A stretch of 48,750 bases of DNA. Origin: Streptomyces aurantiacus (GTDB lineage Bacteria > Actinomycetota > Actinomycetes > Streptomycetales > Streptomycetaceae). The stretch covers positions 1-48,750 of the forward strand of contig NZ_LIPP01000203.1 in NCBI RefSeq assembly GCF_001418335.1, read 5' to 3'. The notes under the pieces were generated by a model. It saw only the letters and a list, made by a program, of their open reading frames with translations. It did not search any database and was not told the DNA's origin. A program made the position numbers and the translations under genes. Numbering within the stretch: the stretch's first letter is position 1; each line of letters starts with the position of its first letter. Shown piece after piece: positions 7,524-15,723 of the stretch.

Positions 7524-9067
7524 GGAGTGATCTCCGGGTGTGCGGCGAGCAGGGTCTCGACGGTGTCGGCCTCCGCCGGGGTCTTGTCCTCGCGGTAGCG
7601 CACGAGGCGTGCGAAGCGCAGGGTGACGCCCGCCGGATAGCGCGTGGAGCGCTGCAGACCGTCGTACGCGATCTCCACGACCAGCTCCGGACGGACGGTC
7701 ACCACATGGCCGCTCTCCTCGACGGCGAGTGCCTGGAGCCGCTCGGTCTGCCAGGCCAGCATCGCGTCCGTCATGCCCTTGAAGGTCTTGCCCAGCATGG
7801 CGAACGAACCGTCCGGCCTGCGCGCGCCCAGGTGCAGATTGGAGAGCTTGCCGGTACGCCTGCCATGGCCCCACTCGGCGGCCAGCACGACCAGGTCGAG
7901 GGTGTGTACGGGTTTGACCTTCAGCCAGGAGGCGCCGCGCCGGCCCGCGCTGTAGGGGGCGTCCAGGGACTTGAGTACGACCCCCTCGTGACCGCGCGCG
8001 AGCGTGTCGGTGAGGAACCGCTCGGCGGCGGCCCGTGCCGTCTCGTCCGCGGGATCCGCCACGAGGGTGCGCCGTACGCGCATCGGCTCGGGGACCAGCC
8101 GGGCGAGCTCCGCGTGGCGGTCCGCGAACGGCAGGTCGAGCAGGTCCTGGCCGTCCACGGACAGGACGTCGAAGAAGACGGGGGAGACGGGCACGGCCTC
8201 GGCGGCCGTGGCGACGTCCACCCGAGAGCCCACCCGTCCTGCGGTCTCCTGGAAGGACCGGGGCCGCCCGTTCTCGTCGAGCGCGATGACCTCACCGTCC
8301 AGGATGAAGCGCTCGCCCTTCAACTCTTCGGCTGCGCTGACGAGTTCGGGCAGCCGGTCGGTGATGTCGTCGAGGGTGCGGGTGTAGAGCCGTACGTCGT
8401 CGCCGGCGCGGTGGACCTGGACGCGGATGCCGTCGAGCTTCTCTTCCACCACACAGGCGCCGAGCTTGTCGACCGCCTCGGAGACGGACGGGGCGCTGTG
8501 CGCCAGCATCGGCAGCACGGGCCGGCCCACGGTCAGCCGGAAGGCCTCCAGGGCCGCCGGTCCCTCCGCGAGCAGCCGCTCGGCCACGGCCTGGAGCGAA
8601 CCCGCCAGCATCACCGCCCTGCGGACGTCGACGGCGGGCGTGCCGGTCGCCAGGGCGAGGCCCTCGACCGCGACGGCGTCGAGGGCGCCCTGCCGCACCT
8701 CCCCGCTGATCAGCGCGAGCAGGAACCGCTGCTCGGACTCGGTGGCCGCGCCCATCAACTCCCCGACCAGCCGCGACCGCCGGGCCTGCGCACCGGCGCC
8801 GGAGACCGCGCCCAGCTCGGTGAGGAGGGAGTCCACGTCCCGCACGGTCAGCGTGGACTCCTCGGCGGGCCGGACGGGCGCGCCGAGGGTCTTCCAGCCG
8901 ACACCGAGCCGCCCCTGGGGCAGGCGGCCCGCCAGGTACGGGATGACGATCGGCACGTCGTCCGCCTCCGCGTCCCGGAACAGCTCCGCGAGCAGAGCGA
9001 CCTTCCGGGACCGCGCCGAGGCGGCGGCGACCTCCTGGGACACACGGGCGAGCCGGGTCAGCAGCAT
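7520..9067 (-). CDS. ligB: ATP-dependent DNA ligase, LigB type
   Basis: A 515-residue ligase that seals nicks using ATP, distinct from the essential NAD-dependent LigA. The adenylated Lys is in EEKLDGIRVQVHR (motif I, about residue 210), followed by RLYTRTLDD-like motif, ILDGEVIAL (motif III) and GASWLKVKPVHTLDLVV (motif V). The N-terminal VGWKTL and GELPQ-like DNA-binding region resembles mycobacterial LigB. The ATG at 9067 matches the family start MLL.RLA; a TTG 15 bases upstream is possible. It follows the flavoprotein gene by 29 bases and overlaps the NUDIX gene by four. Confidence 0.93.
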   Translation of the reverse strand: MLLTRLARVSQEVAAASARSRKVALLAELFRDAEADDVPIVIPYLAGRLPQGRLGVGWKTLGAPVRPAEESTLTVRDVDSLLTELGAVSGAGAQARRSRLVGELMGAATESEQRFLLALISGEVRQGALDAVAVEGLALATGTPAVDVRRAVMLAGSLQAVAERLLAEGPAALEAFRLTVGRPVLPMLAHSAPSVSEAVDKLGACVVEEKLDGIRVQVHRAGDDVRLYTRTLDDITDRLPELVSAAEELKGERFILDGEVIALDENGRPRSFQETAGRVGSRVDVATAAEAVPVSPVFFDVLSVDGQDLLDLPFADRHAELARLVPEPMRVRRTLVADPADETARAAAERFLTDTLARGHEGVVLKSLDAPYSAGRRGASWLKVKPVHTLDLVVLAAEWGHGRRTGKLSNLHLGARRPDGSFAMLGKTFKGMTDAMLAWQTERLQALAVEESGHVVTVRPELVVEIAYDGLQRSTRYPAGVTLRFARLVRYREDKTPAEADTVETLLAAHPEITP

Positions 9068-9096
9068 GCAGCCATGGTGCAACGCGGGCGCCCGGT

Positions 9097-10032
9097 CTAC
9101 ACCCGGACGGCCGCGTCCAGGTCGGCGAAGAGCAGGTCTCCGTTGATGGTGGCCCCGGCCCGGTAGCCGCCGCTCGCCGCGTTCACGACCTGCTCGGCGA
9201 AACCGACCGCGTTGCCCGCCGCCCAGACGCCGGGCACGCTGGTCAGACCCGTCGCGTCGACCACGGGGTACGTACCGAACGGGGTCTCCTGGAGCTCGGC
9301 GCCCAGCTGCTCAAGGAGGCCGGTGCGGGGAACGGGCCGGGGCGCCACGAACAGCACCGAGCGCTCGTGCGCCGTGCCGTCCGCGAGCCGGACCGCGGTG
9401 AGCCGGTCGTCGACGACGTCGAGGCCCGCGACCTCACCGGGCACCACGTCGACCCCGGCCGCGGCGAGCCTGCGCAGCTCGTCGTCCGCGAGTTCGTCCT
9501 CGGCGACCGTGTGCAGGAACAGGGTCACGTCCTTGGACCACTGGGAGACGATCAGGGCCTGGTGCACGCTCATCGGGGTCGTGGCGAGTACGCCGAAGGC
9601 CTGGTCCCTGACCTCCCAGCCGTGGCAGTAGGGGCAGTGCAGCACGTCCCGGCCGAAGCGCTCGGCGACACCCGGCACCGCCGGCAGCTCGTCCGCGAGG
9701 CCCGTGGCGACGAACAGCCGGCGCCCGTGCACCGCGCGCCCTCCTTCGAGCGTCACGTCGAACTCCCCGGCCGCGTCCCGCGCCGCGTCCACCGCCCGGC
9801 CCCGGACGACTTCGACGCCGTACCGCGCGATCTCCTCGCGTCCCGCGGCGAGGAACTCGGCCGGTGACATCCCGTCCCGGGTCAGATAGCCCTGCATGTG
9901 GGCCGCAGGCGCGTTGCGCGGCTCTCCCGCGTCGATCACGAGCACGCTCCGGCGCGCGCGCCCCAGGACGAGCGCCGCGGACAGTCCTGCCGCGCCGCCG
10001 CCGACGACGACCACTTCGTATGTATCGGTCAT
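9097..10032 (-). CDS. FAD/NAD(P)-dependent oxidoreductase, thioredoxin-reductase-like
   Basis: A 311-residue two-dinucleotide-fold flavoprotein. The FAD site is VVVGGGAAGLSAALVLGRA near residue 7, the redox CPYC motif is in HCPYCHGWE, and the C-terminal FAD motif is GVWAAGNAV. It is close in size to bacterial TrxB, but the CPYCHGWE form belongs to the TrxB-like side family often found as lone genes beside XRE-cupin regulators; its electron partner is unknown. The ATG at 10032 follows GGAGGTGG. It is divergent from the XRE-cupin gene at 10110. Confidence 0.9.
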   Translation of the reverse strand: MTDTYEVVVVGGGAAGLSAALVLGRARRSVLVIDAGEPRNAPAAHMQGYLTRDGMSPAEFLAAGREEIARYGVEVVRGRAVDAARDAAGEFDVTLEGGRAVHGRRLFVATGLADELPAVPGVAERFGRDVLHCPYCHGWEVRDQAFGVLATTPMSVHQALIVSQWSKDVTLFLHTVAEDELADDELRRLAAAGVDVVPGEVAGLDVVDDRLTAVRLADGTAHERSVLFVAPRPVPRTGLLEQLGAELQETPFGTYPVVDATGLTSVPGVWAAGNAVGFAEQVVNAASGGYRAGATINGDLLFADLDAAVRV

Positions 10033-10071
10033 GGTGACCACCTCCACCGAAAAGGTCGCCCCACAGCTCCC

Positions 10072-10105
10072 GTATTGACAAATGTCTTTGCCGAAACTGC
10101 AATAC
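10072..10105. promoter_or_regulatory. Face-to-face divergent promoters in an inverted repeat
   Basis: GTATTG (10072-10077) and CAATAC (10100-10105) are inverted. Rightward, TTGACA at 10075-10080 is a perfect -35, with TGCAAT (10098-10103) as a possible -10 at 17 bases. Leftward, the same right arm supplies TTGCAG and the left arm CAATAC. The symmetry suggests both genes share one control site, perhaps bound by the XRE-cupin protein. Confidence 0.55.
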
Positions 10106-10109
10106 AGGT

Positions 10110-10781
10110 ATGAGCGAGCACGCGGATCACGAGGAGCGCGAAGGGCGCGAGGGGTTCGGCGCGGTCGACGTCGACGCGAACGGCGCCGACGCGGCCGGTA
10201 CGGAGGAAGTCCTGGCGGAGGTCGGCCCCCGGCTGCGCCGCGTCCGCAAGGAGCGCGGCGCCACTCTCGCCGGGCTGTCCGCCGCCACCGGCATCTCCGT
10301 GAGCACCCTGTCACGCCTGGAGTCCGGCCTGCGCAAACCCAGCCTGGAACTGCTGCTGCCCATCGCCCGCGCCCACCAGGTGCCCCTCGACGAACTCGTC
10401 GGAGCACCGCAGGTCGGCGACCCGCGCATCCGGGCGGCGAAGCCGATCGTCATGCACGGCCGTACGCACTGGCCCCTCACCCGCCAGCCCGGCGGGCTCC
10501 AGGCCTACAAGGTGCTCGAACCCCGGCGGAAGGAGGAACCGGAGCCGCGTACCCACGAGGGCTACGAATGGCTGTACGTGCTCTCCGGGCGGCTGCGCCT
10601 CGTGCTCGGCGACCACGACGTGGTGCTCGGCGCGGGGGAGGCCGCCGAGTTCGACACGCGGGTGCCGCACTGGTTCGGGTCGACGGGGGAAGGGCCCGTG
10701 GAGTTCCTGAGCCTCTTCGGGCGGCAGGGGGAGCGGATGCACGTACGGGCGCGCCCGAAGCGCGGCGGCCGGGCCGACTGA
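10110..10781 (+). CDS. XRE-family regulator with C-terminal cupin sensor domain
   Basis: A 223-residue regulator. After an acidic leader of about 35 residues comes an XRE helix-turn-helix (LRRVRKERGATLAGLSAATG, ISVSTLSRLESGLRKPS), then a cupin domain (EGYEWLYVLSGRLRLVLGDH and GEAAEFDTRVPHWFGS). It probably controls the divergent flavoprotein gene in response to a small ligand. No convincing Shine-Dalgarno precedes the ATG at 10110. With a -10 at 10098-10103 the transcript would start at the ATG, so a leaderless message is likely. Confidence 0.9.
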   Translation: MSEHADHEEREGREGFGAVDVDANGADAAGTEEVLAEVGPRLRRVRKERGATLAGLSAATGISVSTLSRLESGLRKPSLELLLPIARAHQVPLDELVGAPQVGDPRIRAAKPIVMHGRTHWPLTRQPGGLQAYKVLEPRRKEEPEPRTHEGYEWLYVLSGRLRLVLGDHDVVLGAGEAAEFDTRVPHWFGSTGEGPVEFLSLFGRQGERMHVRARPKRGGRAD

Positions 10782-10834
10782 CATCGCCCTGGCGGTGGTG
10801 GACATCGGAAGGTTCCGACGGTTCCCCGATGAGC

Positions 10835-10851
10835 AAGCGACCGCTTAGTAT
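10835..10851. promoter_or_regulatory. Inverted repeat overlapping the oxidoreductase operon promoter
   Basis: AAGCG, AC, CGCTT (10835-10846) is a perfect 5-base inverted repeat that abuts TAGTAT (10846-10851), a good -10 about 45 bases before the ATG at 10896. A repressor bound here would block the operon. The binding protein is not evident; a TetR-type factor is plausible. Confidence 0.5.
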
Positions 10852-10895
10852 GCGAGGGAGCCCGGTCAGACGAAGCAGTCCCGTGGAGGCCCCGG

Positions 10896-11873
10896 ATGCA
10901 GGCATGGCAAGTGCACGAGAACGGCGAGCCCGGCGAGGTGATGCGGCTCGCGGAGGTGGAGCGGCCCACGCCCGGTGACGGGCAGGTCCTGCTGAAGGTG
11001 CGCGCCGCGAACATCAACTTCCCGGACGCCCTGATGTGCCGCGGGCAGTACCAGGTCAGGCCGCCGCTGCCGTTCACCCCCGGCGTGGAGATCTGCGGCG
11101 AGACCGACGACGGCCGGCGGGTCGTCGCCAACCCGGCGCTGCCGTACGGCGGCTTCGCCGAGTACGCCGTCGCGGACGCCGCGGCCCTGCTGCCCGCCCC
11201 CGAGTCGCTGGACGACGCCGAGGCGGCCGCCCTGCACATCGGCTACCAGACGGGCTGGTTCGGCCTGCACCGCCGGGCCCGCCTGGAGGCCGGCGAGACG
11301 CTGCTCGTGCACGCCGCCGCGGGCGGGGTCGGCAGCGCGGCCGTCCAGCTCGGCAAGGCGGCGGGCGCCACCGTCATCGGCGTCGTCGGCGGCGCCGACA
11401 AGGCCGCGGTCGCCCGGGAACTGGGCTGCGACGTCGTCGTGGACCGGCGCGCGCAGGACGTCGTCGCGGCCGTCAAGGAGGCCACCGGCGGCCGGGGCGC
11501 CGACGTGATCTACGACCCCGTCGGCGGGGACGCCTACACCCAGTCCACCAAGGTCGTCGCCTTCGAGGGCCGGATCGTGGTCGTCGGCTTCGCGAGCGGG
11601 ACGATCCCCAGCCCGGCGCTCAGCCACGCCCTGGTGAAGAACTACGCGATCCTGGGCCTGCACTGGGGTCTCTACGGCACCAAGGACCCCAAGCTGATCC
11701 TGCACTGCCACGAGCAGCTGACCGCGATGGCCGCCCGGGGGGCGATCAAGCCGCTCGTCAGCGAGCGCGTGCCGCTGGCCGGTGCCGCCGCGGCCGTCCA
11801 ACGGCTCGCCGACGGCGTCACCACGGGCCGCGTCGCCGTGGTGCCCTCCCTGGAGAACGGAGCAGCCGCATGA
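10896..11873 (+). CDS. Zinc-independent quinone oxidoreductase (MDR superfamily)
   Basis: A 325-residue NADPH:quinone-reductase-like enzyme. The GroES-like N-terminal half is recognisable from NINFPDALMCRGQYQ and PFTPGVEICG, and the Rossmann half from LLVHAAAGGVGSAAVQLGKAAGA. No zinc-binding Cys cluster is present, which fits the QOR branch. The ATG at 10896 follows GGAGG. The stop overlaps the next ATG as ATGA, so it is translated with two acyl-CoA dehydrogenases. I infer a role in reducing an enone or enoyl intermediate of the same acyl-CoA pathway. Confidence 0.9.
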   Translation: MQAWQVHENGEPGEVMRLAEVERPTPGDGQVLLKVRAANINFPDALMCRGQYQVRPPLPFTPGVEICGETDDGRRVVANPALPYGGFAEYAVADAAALLPAPESLDDAEAAALHIGYQTGWFGLHRRARLEAGETLLVHAAAGGVGSAAVQLGKAAGATVIGVVGGADKAAVARELGCDVVVDRRAQDVVAAVKEATGGRGADVIYDPVGGDAYTQSTKVVAFEGRIVVVGFASGTIPSPALSHALVKNYAILGLHWGLYGTKDPKLILHCHEQLTAMAARGAIKPLVSERVPLAGAAAAVQRLADGVTTGRVAVVPSLENGAAA

Positions 11874-13096
11874 CCGACGCCGCGAGCAGGGACGGGGCCG
11901 GCCGGGACGGGGCGATCGACGCCGCCGAACTGCGCTGCCGCACTCAGGAGTTGCTGGCCGCGCGCCCGGTCGCCGACACCGACCGCACGGACTTCCTGAG
12001 GGCCCGCTTCGACGCGGGCCTCGCCTGGGTGCACTATCCGGAGGGGCTCGGCGGCCTCGGCGCGCCGCGCTCCCTACAGACCGTCGTGGACACCGAGCTT
12101 GAGGCCGCGGGGGCGCCCGACAACGATCCGCGGCGCATCGGCATCGGCCTCGGCATGGCCGCGCCGACGATCCTCGGCTTCGGCACCGAGGAGCAGAAGC
12201 GCCGCTTCCTCAGGCCCCTGTGGGTGGGCGAGGAGGTCTGGTGCCAGCTGTTCAGCGAGCCGGGTGCCGGCTCCGACCTGGCGGCCCTGGGCACGCGCGC
12301 CGTCCGGGACGACGCGGGCGACTGGATGGTCAACGGCCAGAAGGTGTGGACGTCCAGCGCCCACGTCGCCCGCTGGGCCATCCTCATCGCCCGTACCGAC
12401 CCGGACGTGCCCAAGCACCGCGGCATCACGTACTTCGTCTGCGACATGAGCGACCCCGGTGTCGAGGTGCGGCCCCTGCGTCAGATCACCGGCGAGGCCG
12501 AGTTCAACGAGGTCTTCCTCACCGGCGTCCGTATCCCCGACGCACACCGCCTCGGCGAGGTCGGCGACGGCTGGCGGGTCGCGCAGACCACGCTCATGAA
12601 CGAGCGGTTCTCCATCGGCGGTATGCGCATCCCGCGCGAGGGCGGGATGATCGGGCCCGTCGCGAAGACCTGGCGCGAGCGCCCCGACCTGCGTACCCAC
12701 GATCTGCACCAGCGGCTGCTGAAGCTGTGGGTCGAGGCCGAGGTCGCGCGGCTCACCGGCGAGCGCCTGCGCCAGCAGCTGGTCGCGGGACAGCCGGGCC
12801 CCGAGGCCTCCGGCATGAAGCTCGCGTTCGCCCGACTCAACCAGGAGATCAGCGGCCTGGAGGTCGAACTCCTCGGCGAGGAAGGCTTGTCGTACGACGA
12901 CTGGACGATGCGCCGCCCCGACTTCGTCGACTTCACCGGCCGGGACGCCGGCTACCGCTACCTGCGTGCCAAGGGCAACAGCATCGAGGGCGGGACCAGC
13001 GAGGTCCTGCTGAACATCGTCGCCGAACGCGTGCTGGGCCTGCCCTCCGAGCCGCGCACCGACAAGGACGTCGCCTGGAAGGACCTGGCTCGATGA
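11870..13096 (+). CDS. Acyl-CoA dehydrogenase, catalytic-type subunit
   Basis: A 408-residue acyl-CoA dehydrogenase. Visible signatures are CQLFSEPGAGSDLAALGT, VNGQKVWTSSAHVARW, and the C-terminal SIEGGTSEVLLN, which retains Glu where MCAD-type enzymes have their base. The ATG overlaps the upstream stop by four bases and its own stop overlaps the next ATG. Adjacent pairs of unlike dehydrogenases of this kind form alpha2beta2 heterotetramers in actinobacterial sterol and cyclic-acid catabolism (FadE28/FadE29 type), and this pair fits that arrangement. Confidence 0.9.
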   Translation: MTDAASRDGAGRDGAIDAAELRCRTQELLAARPVADTDRTDFLRARFDAGLAWVHYPEGLGGLGAPRSLQTVVDTELEAAGAPDNDPRRIGIGLGMAAPTILGFGTEEQKRRFLRPLWVGEEVWCQLFSEPGAGSDLAALGTRAVRDDAGDWMVNGQKVWTSSAHVARWAILIARTDPDVPKHRGITYFVCDMSDPGVEVRPLRQITGEAEFNEVFLTGVRIPDAHRLGEVGDGWRVAQTTLMNERFSIGGMRIPREGGMIGPVAKTWRERPDLRTHDLHQRLLKLWVEAEVARLTGERLRQQLVAGQPGPEASGMKLAFARLNQEISGLEVELLGEEGLSYDDWTMRRPDFVDFTGRDAGYRYLRAKGNSIEGGTSEVLLNIVAERVLGLPSEPRTDKDVAWKDLAR

Positions 13097-14187
13097 CAAC
13101 GCAGAGCGCGACTCCCGACCTGCTGTACTCGGAGGAGGAAGAGGCCCTCCGTGACGCCGTGCGCGGCCTGCTCAGCGACCACTGCGACCCGGCCGGCGTG
13201 ATCGCCCGCACGGAGTCAGGGGCGCCGCACGACCGCGAGGCGTGGAAGGCGCTCGCCGAGGGCATGGGCCTCGCGGGCCTGCTGGTGCCCGAGGCGCGGG
13301 GCGGCCAGGGCGCCACCCACCGCGAAGCCGCCGTCGTCCTGGAGGAGCTGGGCCGCGCGGTCGCGCCCGTGCCGTATCTGACGAGCGCGGTCGTCGCCAC
13401 CGAGGCGCTGCTGGCGTGCGACGCCGACGACCTTCTCGCCGAGCTGGCGTCCGGACGGCGTATCGGCGCCCTCGCCGTCGCCCTGAACGTCGCCCCGAGC
13501 GCCGCCTACAAGGCCGTACGGTACGAAGGTGGCGCCCTGCACGGGGAGTTGACCGGTATCGCGGACGCGGTCGCCGCCGATGTGCTGCTCGTTCCCGCCG
13601 GGGACGGCGGGCTGTACGCGGTCGACACGCAGGCCGTGACCGTCACCCCGCAGGTGTCCCTGGACCTGACCCGCCCGGTGGCGAAGGTCGTTTTCGACGC
13701 GGCGACCGCCCGCCGCGTCGGCGACGCCGAACCCGCCGTACGCCGTGCCCTGCGCGCCGGAGCCGGGCTGCTCGCCTCCGAGCAACTCGGCCTCGCCGAA
13801 TGGTGCTTGACGGAGACGGTCCGCTATCTGAAGGAGCGCAAGCAGTTCAACCGCCCGGTCGGCGGCTTCCAGGCGCTGAAGCACCGGCTGGCCCAGCTGT
13901 GGCTGGAGACCGTCGGCGCCCGTGCCGCCGCCCGCAACGCGGCCGACGCGCTGGCCACCGGCAGCACGGACACGGACGTGGCGGTCGCGCTCGCCCAGGC
14001 GTACGCGGCGCCGGTCGCCGTCCACGCCGCGGAGGAGGCGCTCCAGCTGCACGCCGGCATCGGCATGACCTGGGAGCATCCGGTGCACCTCTACCTGAAG
14101 AGGGCCAAGGCCGACTCGCTCGCGTACGGCACGGCGGGCAACCACCGAGAGGCACTGGCCGGGCTGGTGGACCTCCAGGCTCCCTGA
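13093..14187 (+). CDS. Acyl-CoA dehydrogenase-like partner subunit
   Basis: A 364-residue protein of the acyl-CoA dehydrogenase fold: N-terminal helical domain (LLYSEEEEALRDAVRGLL), GLLVPEARGGQGAT, and a C-terminal domain with ETVRYLKERKQFNRPVGGFQALKHRLA. At the usual catalytic loop it reads LAYGTAGNHRE instead of the EGT(S) form, so the normal base is absent, and the central beta domain is divergent. These are marks of the non-catalytic half of a heteromeric FadE pair. It is coupled by ATGA to the upstream dehydrogenase. It ends before a strong hairpin. Confidence 0.87.
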   Translation: MTTQSATPDLLYSEEEEALRDAVRGLLSDHCDPAGVIARTESGAPHDREAWKALAEGMGLAGLLVPEARGGQGATHREAAVVLEELGRAVAPVPYLTSAVVATEALLACDADDLLAELASGRRIGALAVALNVAPSAAYKAVRYEGGALHGELTGIADAVAADVLLVPAGDGGLYAVDTQAVTVTPQVSLDLTRPVAKVVFDAATARRVGDAEPAVRRALRAGAGLLASEQLGLAEWCLTETVRYLKERKQFNRPVGGFQALKHRLAQLWLETVGARAAARNAADALATGSTDTDVAVALAQAYAAPVAVHAAEEALQLHAGIGMTWEHPVHLYLKRAKADSLAYGTAGNHREALAGLVDLQAP

Positions 14188-14260
14188 TCCCGTGAACTGC
14201 TGACCCACCGGCATGTACCGCAGTACCGCACGAAGGCCCGTTCCTGCCACGACGAATCCT

Positions 14261-14308
14261 GCCGCGACGAAGGCCCGTTCCTGGGAAGGACCGGGCCTTC
14301 GTCGCGGC
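14261..14308. terminator. Strong hairpin terminator with a nearby partial duplicate
   Basis: GCCGCGACGAAGGCCCG (14261-14277) and CGGGCCTTCGTCGCGGC (14292-14308) are perfect complements, 17 pairs with a 14-base loop. The 16 bases CGAAGGCCCGTTCCTG occur both at 14231-14246 and at 14268-14283, so the left arm has been partly duplicated. This lies in the 304-base gap 14188-14491, in which I see no gene; the rest of the gap is the leader of the gene at 14492. Confidence 0.8.
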
Positions 14309-14491
14309 CGCGCCCTGGGCCGCCCTGGCTGCCCCGGCCGCTCCCGGCGAAGTGAACACACAGCGGCGGTCCGGCCAACTCCCCGCACGGCTCTGCTCCT
14401 TGGGCGCGTCGACGTTCCATACTCTCCCCAGTCCCCACTCCGCCGACCGGGGCGCCCCGCGGCCCCGTACGGCACTCCCAGGGAGGCAGAC

Positions 14492-15355
14492 ATGGCCCTC
14501 ACCACCCGTCGCAGAGCCCTCACCACCCTCGCCGCCGGACTGGCGGGCAGCATCGCCGTGCCCGCGTACGCACAGGCCGGCGAGGACAGCCGGCACCGGC
14601 CGAGCCCGCTGTGGCGTGCCCACGCCCACAACGACTACCTCCACCCCCGGCCCCTCCTCGACGCGCTCGACCACCGCTTCGGCAGCGTCGAGGCGGACAT
14701 CTACCTCGTCGACGGCCAACTCCTCGTCGCCCACGACCCGGTGGAGCTCGACCCGGCCCGCACCCTGGAGTCCCTCTACCTGAACCCGCTCGCCGCCCGC
14801 GTGAAGGCCAACCGCGGCTCGGTGTACCGGGGGCACCGCAGGCCGGTCCAGCTGCTGATCGACATCAAGACCGAGGGCTCGGCCACGTACCTCGAACTGG
14901 ACCGCCGACTGCGCCCCTACCGGCACCTGTTCACCACGTACGTCCATGGCCGCGTCCTTCCCGGCGCGGTGACGGCCGTGATCTCCGGCGACCGCGCGGC
15001 CCGGGTGCCCATGGAGGCCCAGAGCGTGCGGCGCGCTTTCTACGACGGCCGGCTCGCCGATCTCGGCAGCGCGGCCCCGGCCTCCTTCATCCCGCTGATC
15101 AGCGACAACTGGACGCTCAACTTCAGCTGGCAGGGCGTCGGCCCGTTCCCCGAGGCCGAACGGCAGAAGCTGCGCGGGATCATCTCGGCGGCGCACTCCC
15201 GTGGCCAGAGGATCCGCTTCTGGGCCACCCCCGACCTGGCGGGCCCCGCCCGTGACGCGGTCTGGGGCGAACTCCTCGCCGCGGACGCCGACCACCTCAA
15301 CACCGACGACCTCGCCGGACTTGAGACCTTCCTGGACACCCGCCGACGGGCGTAG
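14492..15355 (+). CDS. Secreted PI-PLC/glycerophosphodiester phosphodiesterase-like protein
   Basis: A 287-residue exported protein. It starts with a twin-arginine-like signal (TTRRRALTTLAAGLAGS, ending near AYA-QA). The mature part has the TIM-barrel phosphodiesterase pattern: WRAHAHNDYLHPRP (first catalytic His), GSVEADIYLVDGQLLVAHD (metal-binding acidic residue and second His) and LLIDIKTEG. This pattern is shared by PLC and GDPD-like proteins. The substrate, probably an extracellular phosphodiester, is not known. The ATG at 14492 follows GGGAGG. It is probably transcribed alone. Confidence 0.8.
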   Translation: MALTTRRRALTTLAAGLAGSIAVPAYAQAGEDSRHRPSPLWRAHAHNDYLHPRPLLDALDHRFGSVEADIYLVDGQLLVAHDPVELDPARTLESLYLNPLAARVKANRGSVYRGHRRPVQLLIDIKTEGSATYLELDRRLRPYRHLFTTYVHGRVLPGAVTAVISGDRAARVPMEAQSVRRAFYDGRLADLGSAAPASFIPLISDNWTLNFSWQGVGPFPEAERQKLRGIISAAHSRGQRIRFWATPDLAGPARDAVWGELLAADADHLNTDDLAGLETFLDTRRRA

Positions 15356-15494
15356 CACCCCCTGGCCCAGCCCCAGCGCTTTCACGCACAGTCAACACAC
15401 GTTCGGCGGACACGTCAGCCGCCCGGACGAACCGCCCGCTACGCCACACTTGCGGCCGAAAGCCGCGGTGTGGGCGTGGCGGAGGAGGTTGACG

Positions 15495-15689
15495 GTGGCC
15501 ATTTCCATTTCTGTGGTGCTGCTGCTGGTGATTCTGACGGTGGTCTTCCTGCGCAACGGCGCGCTGAAGATGTCGCACGCCGTGGTCTGCGTTCTGCTCG
15601 GCTTCTATCTCGCGAGCACCAGCATGGCGCCGACCATCCACAACGGGCTCACGGCGACCGCCGACATCGTCAGCGGCCTCAGGCCGTGA
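15495..15689 (+). CDS. Small conserved membrane protein
   Basis: A 64-residue protein with two hydrophobic segments: AISISVVLLLVILTVVFL at the N terminus and AVVCVLLGFYLASTS in the middle, joined by RNGALKMSH. The C terminus is polar (HNGLTATADIVSGLRP). The GTG at 15495 is preceded by GGAGGAGG with correct spacing. I recognise it as a type of small membrane protein common in Streptomyces, but no function is known to me. It stands between the PLC-like gene and a convergent glycosidase gene. Confidence 0.7.
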   Translation: MAISISVVLLLVILTVVFLRNGALKMSHAVVCVLLGFYLASTSMAPTIHNGLTATADIVSGLRP

Positions 15690-15723
15690 GCCCGCGCCGA
15701 CAACTCCGCGGTCGGGCCCGTCG

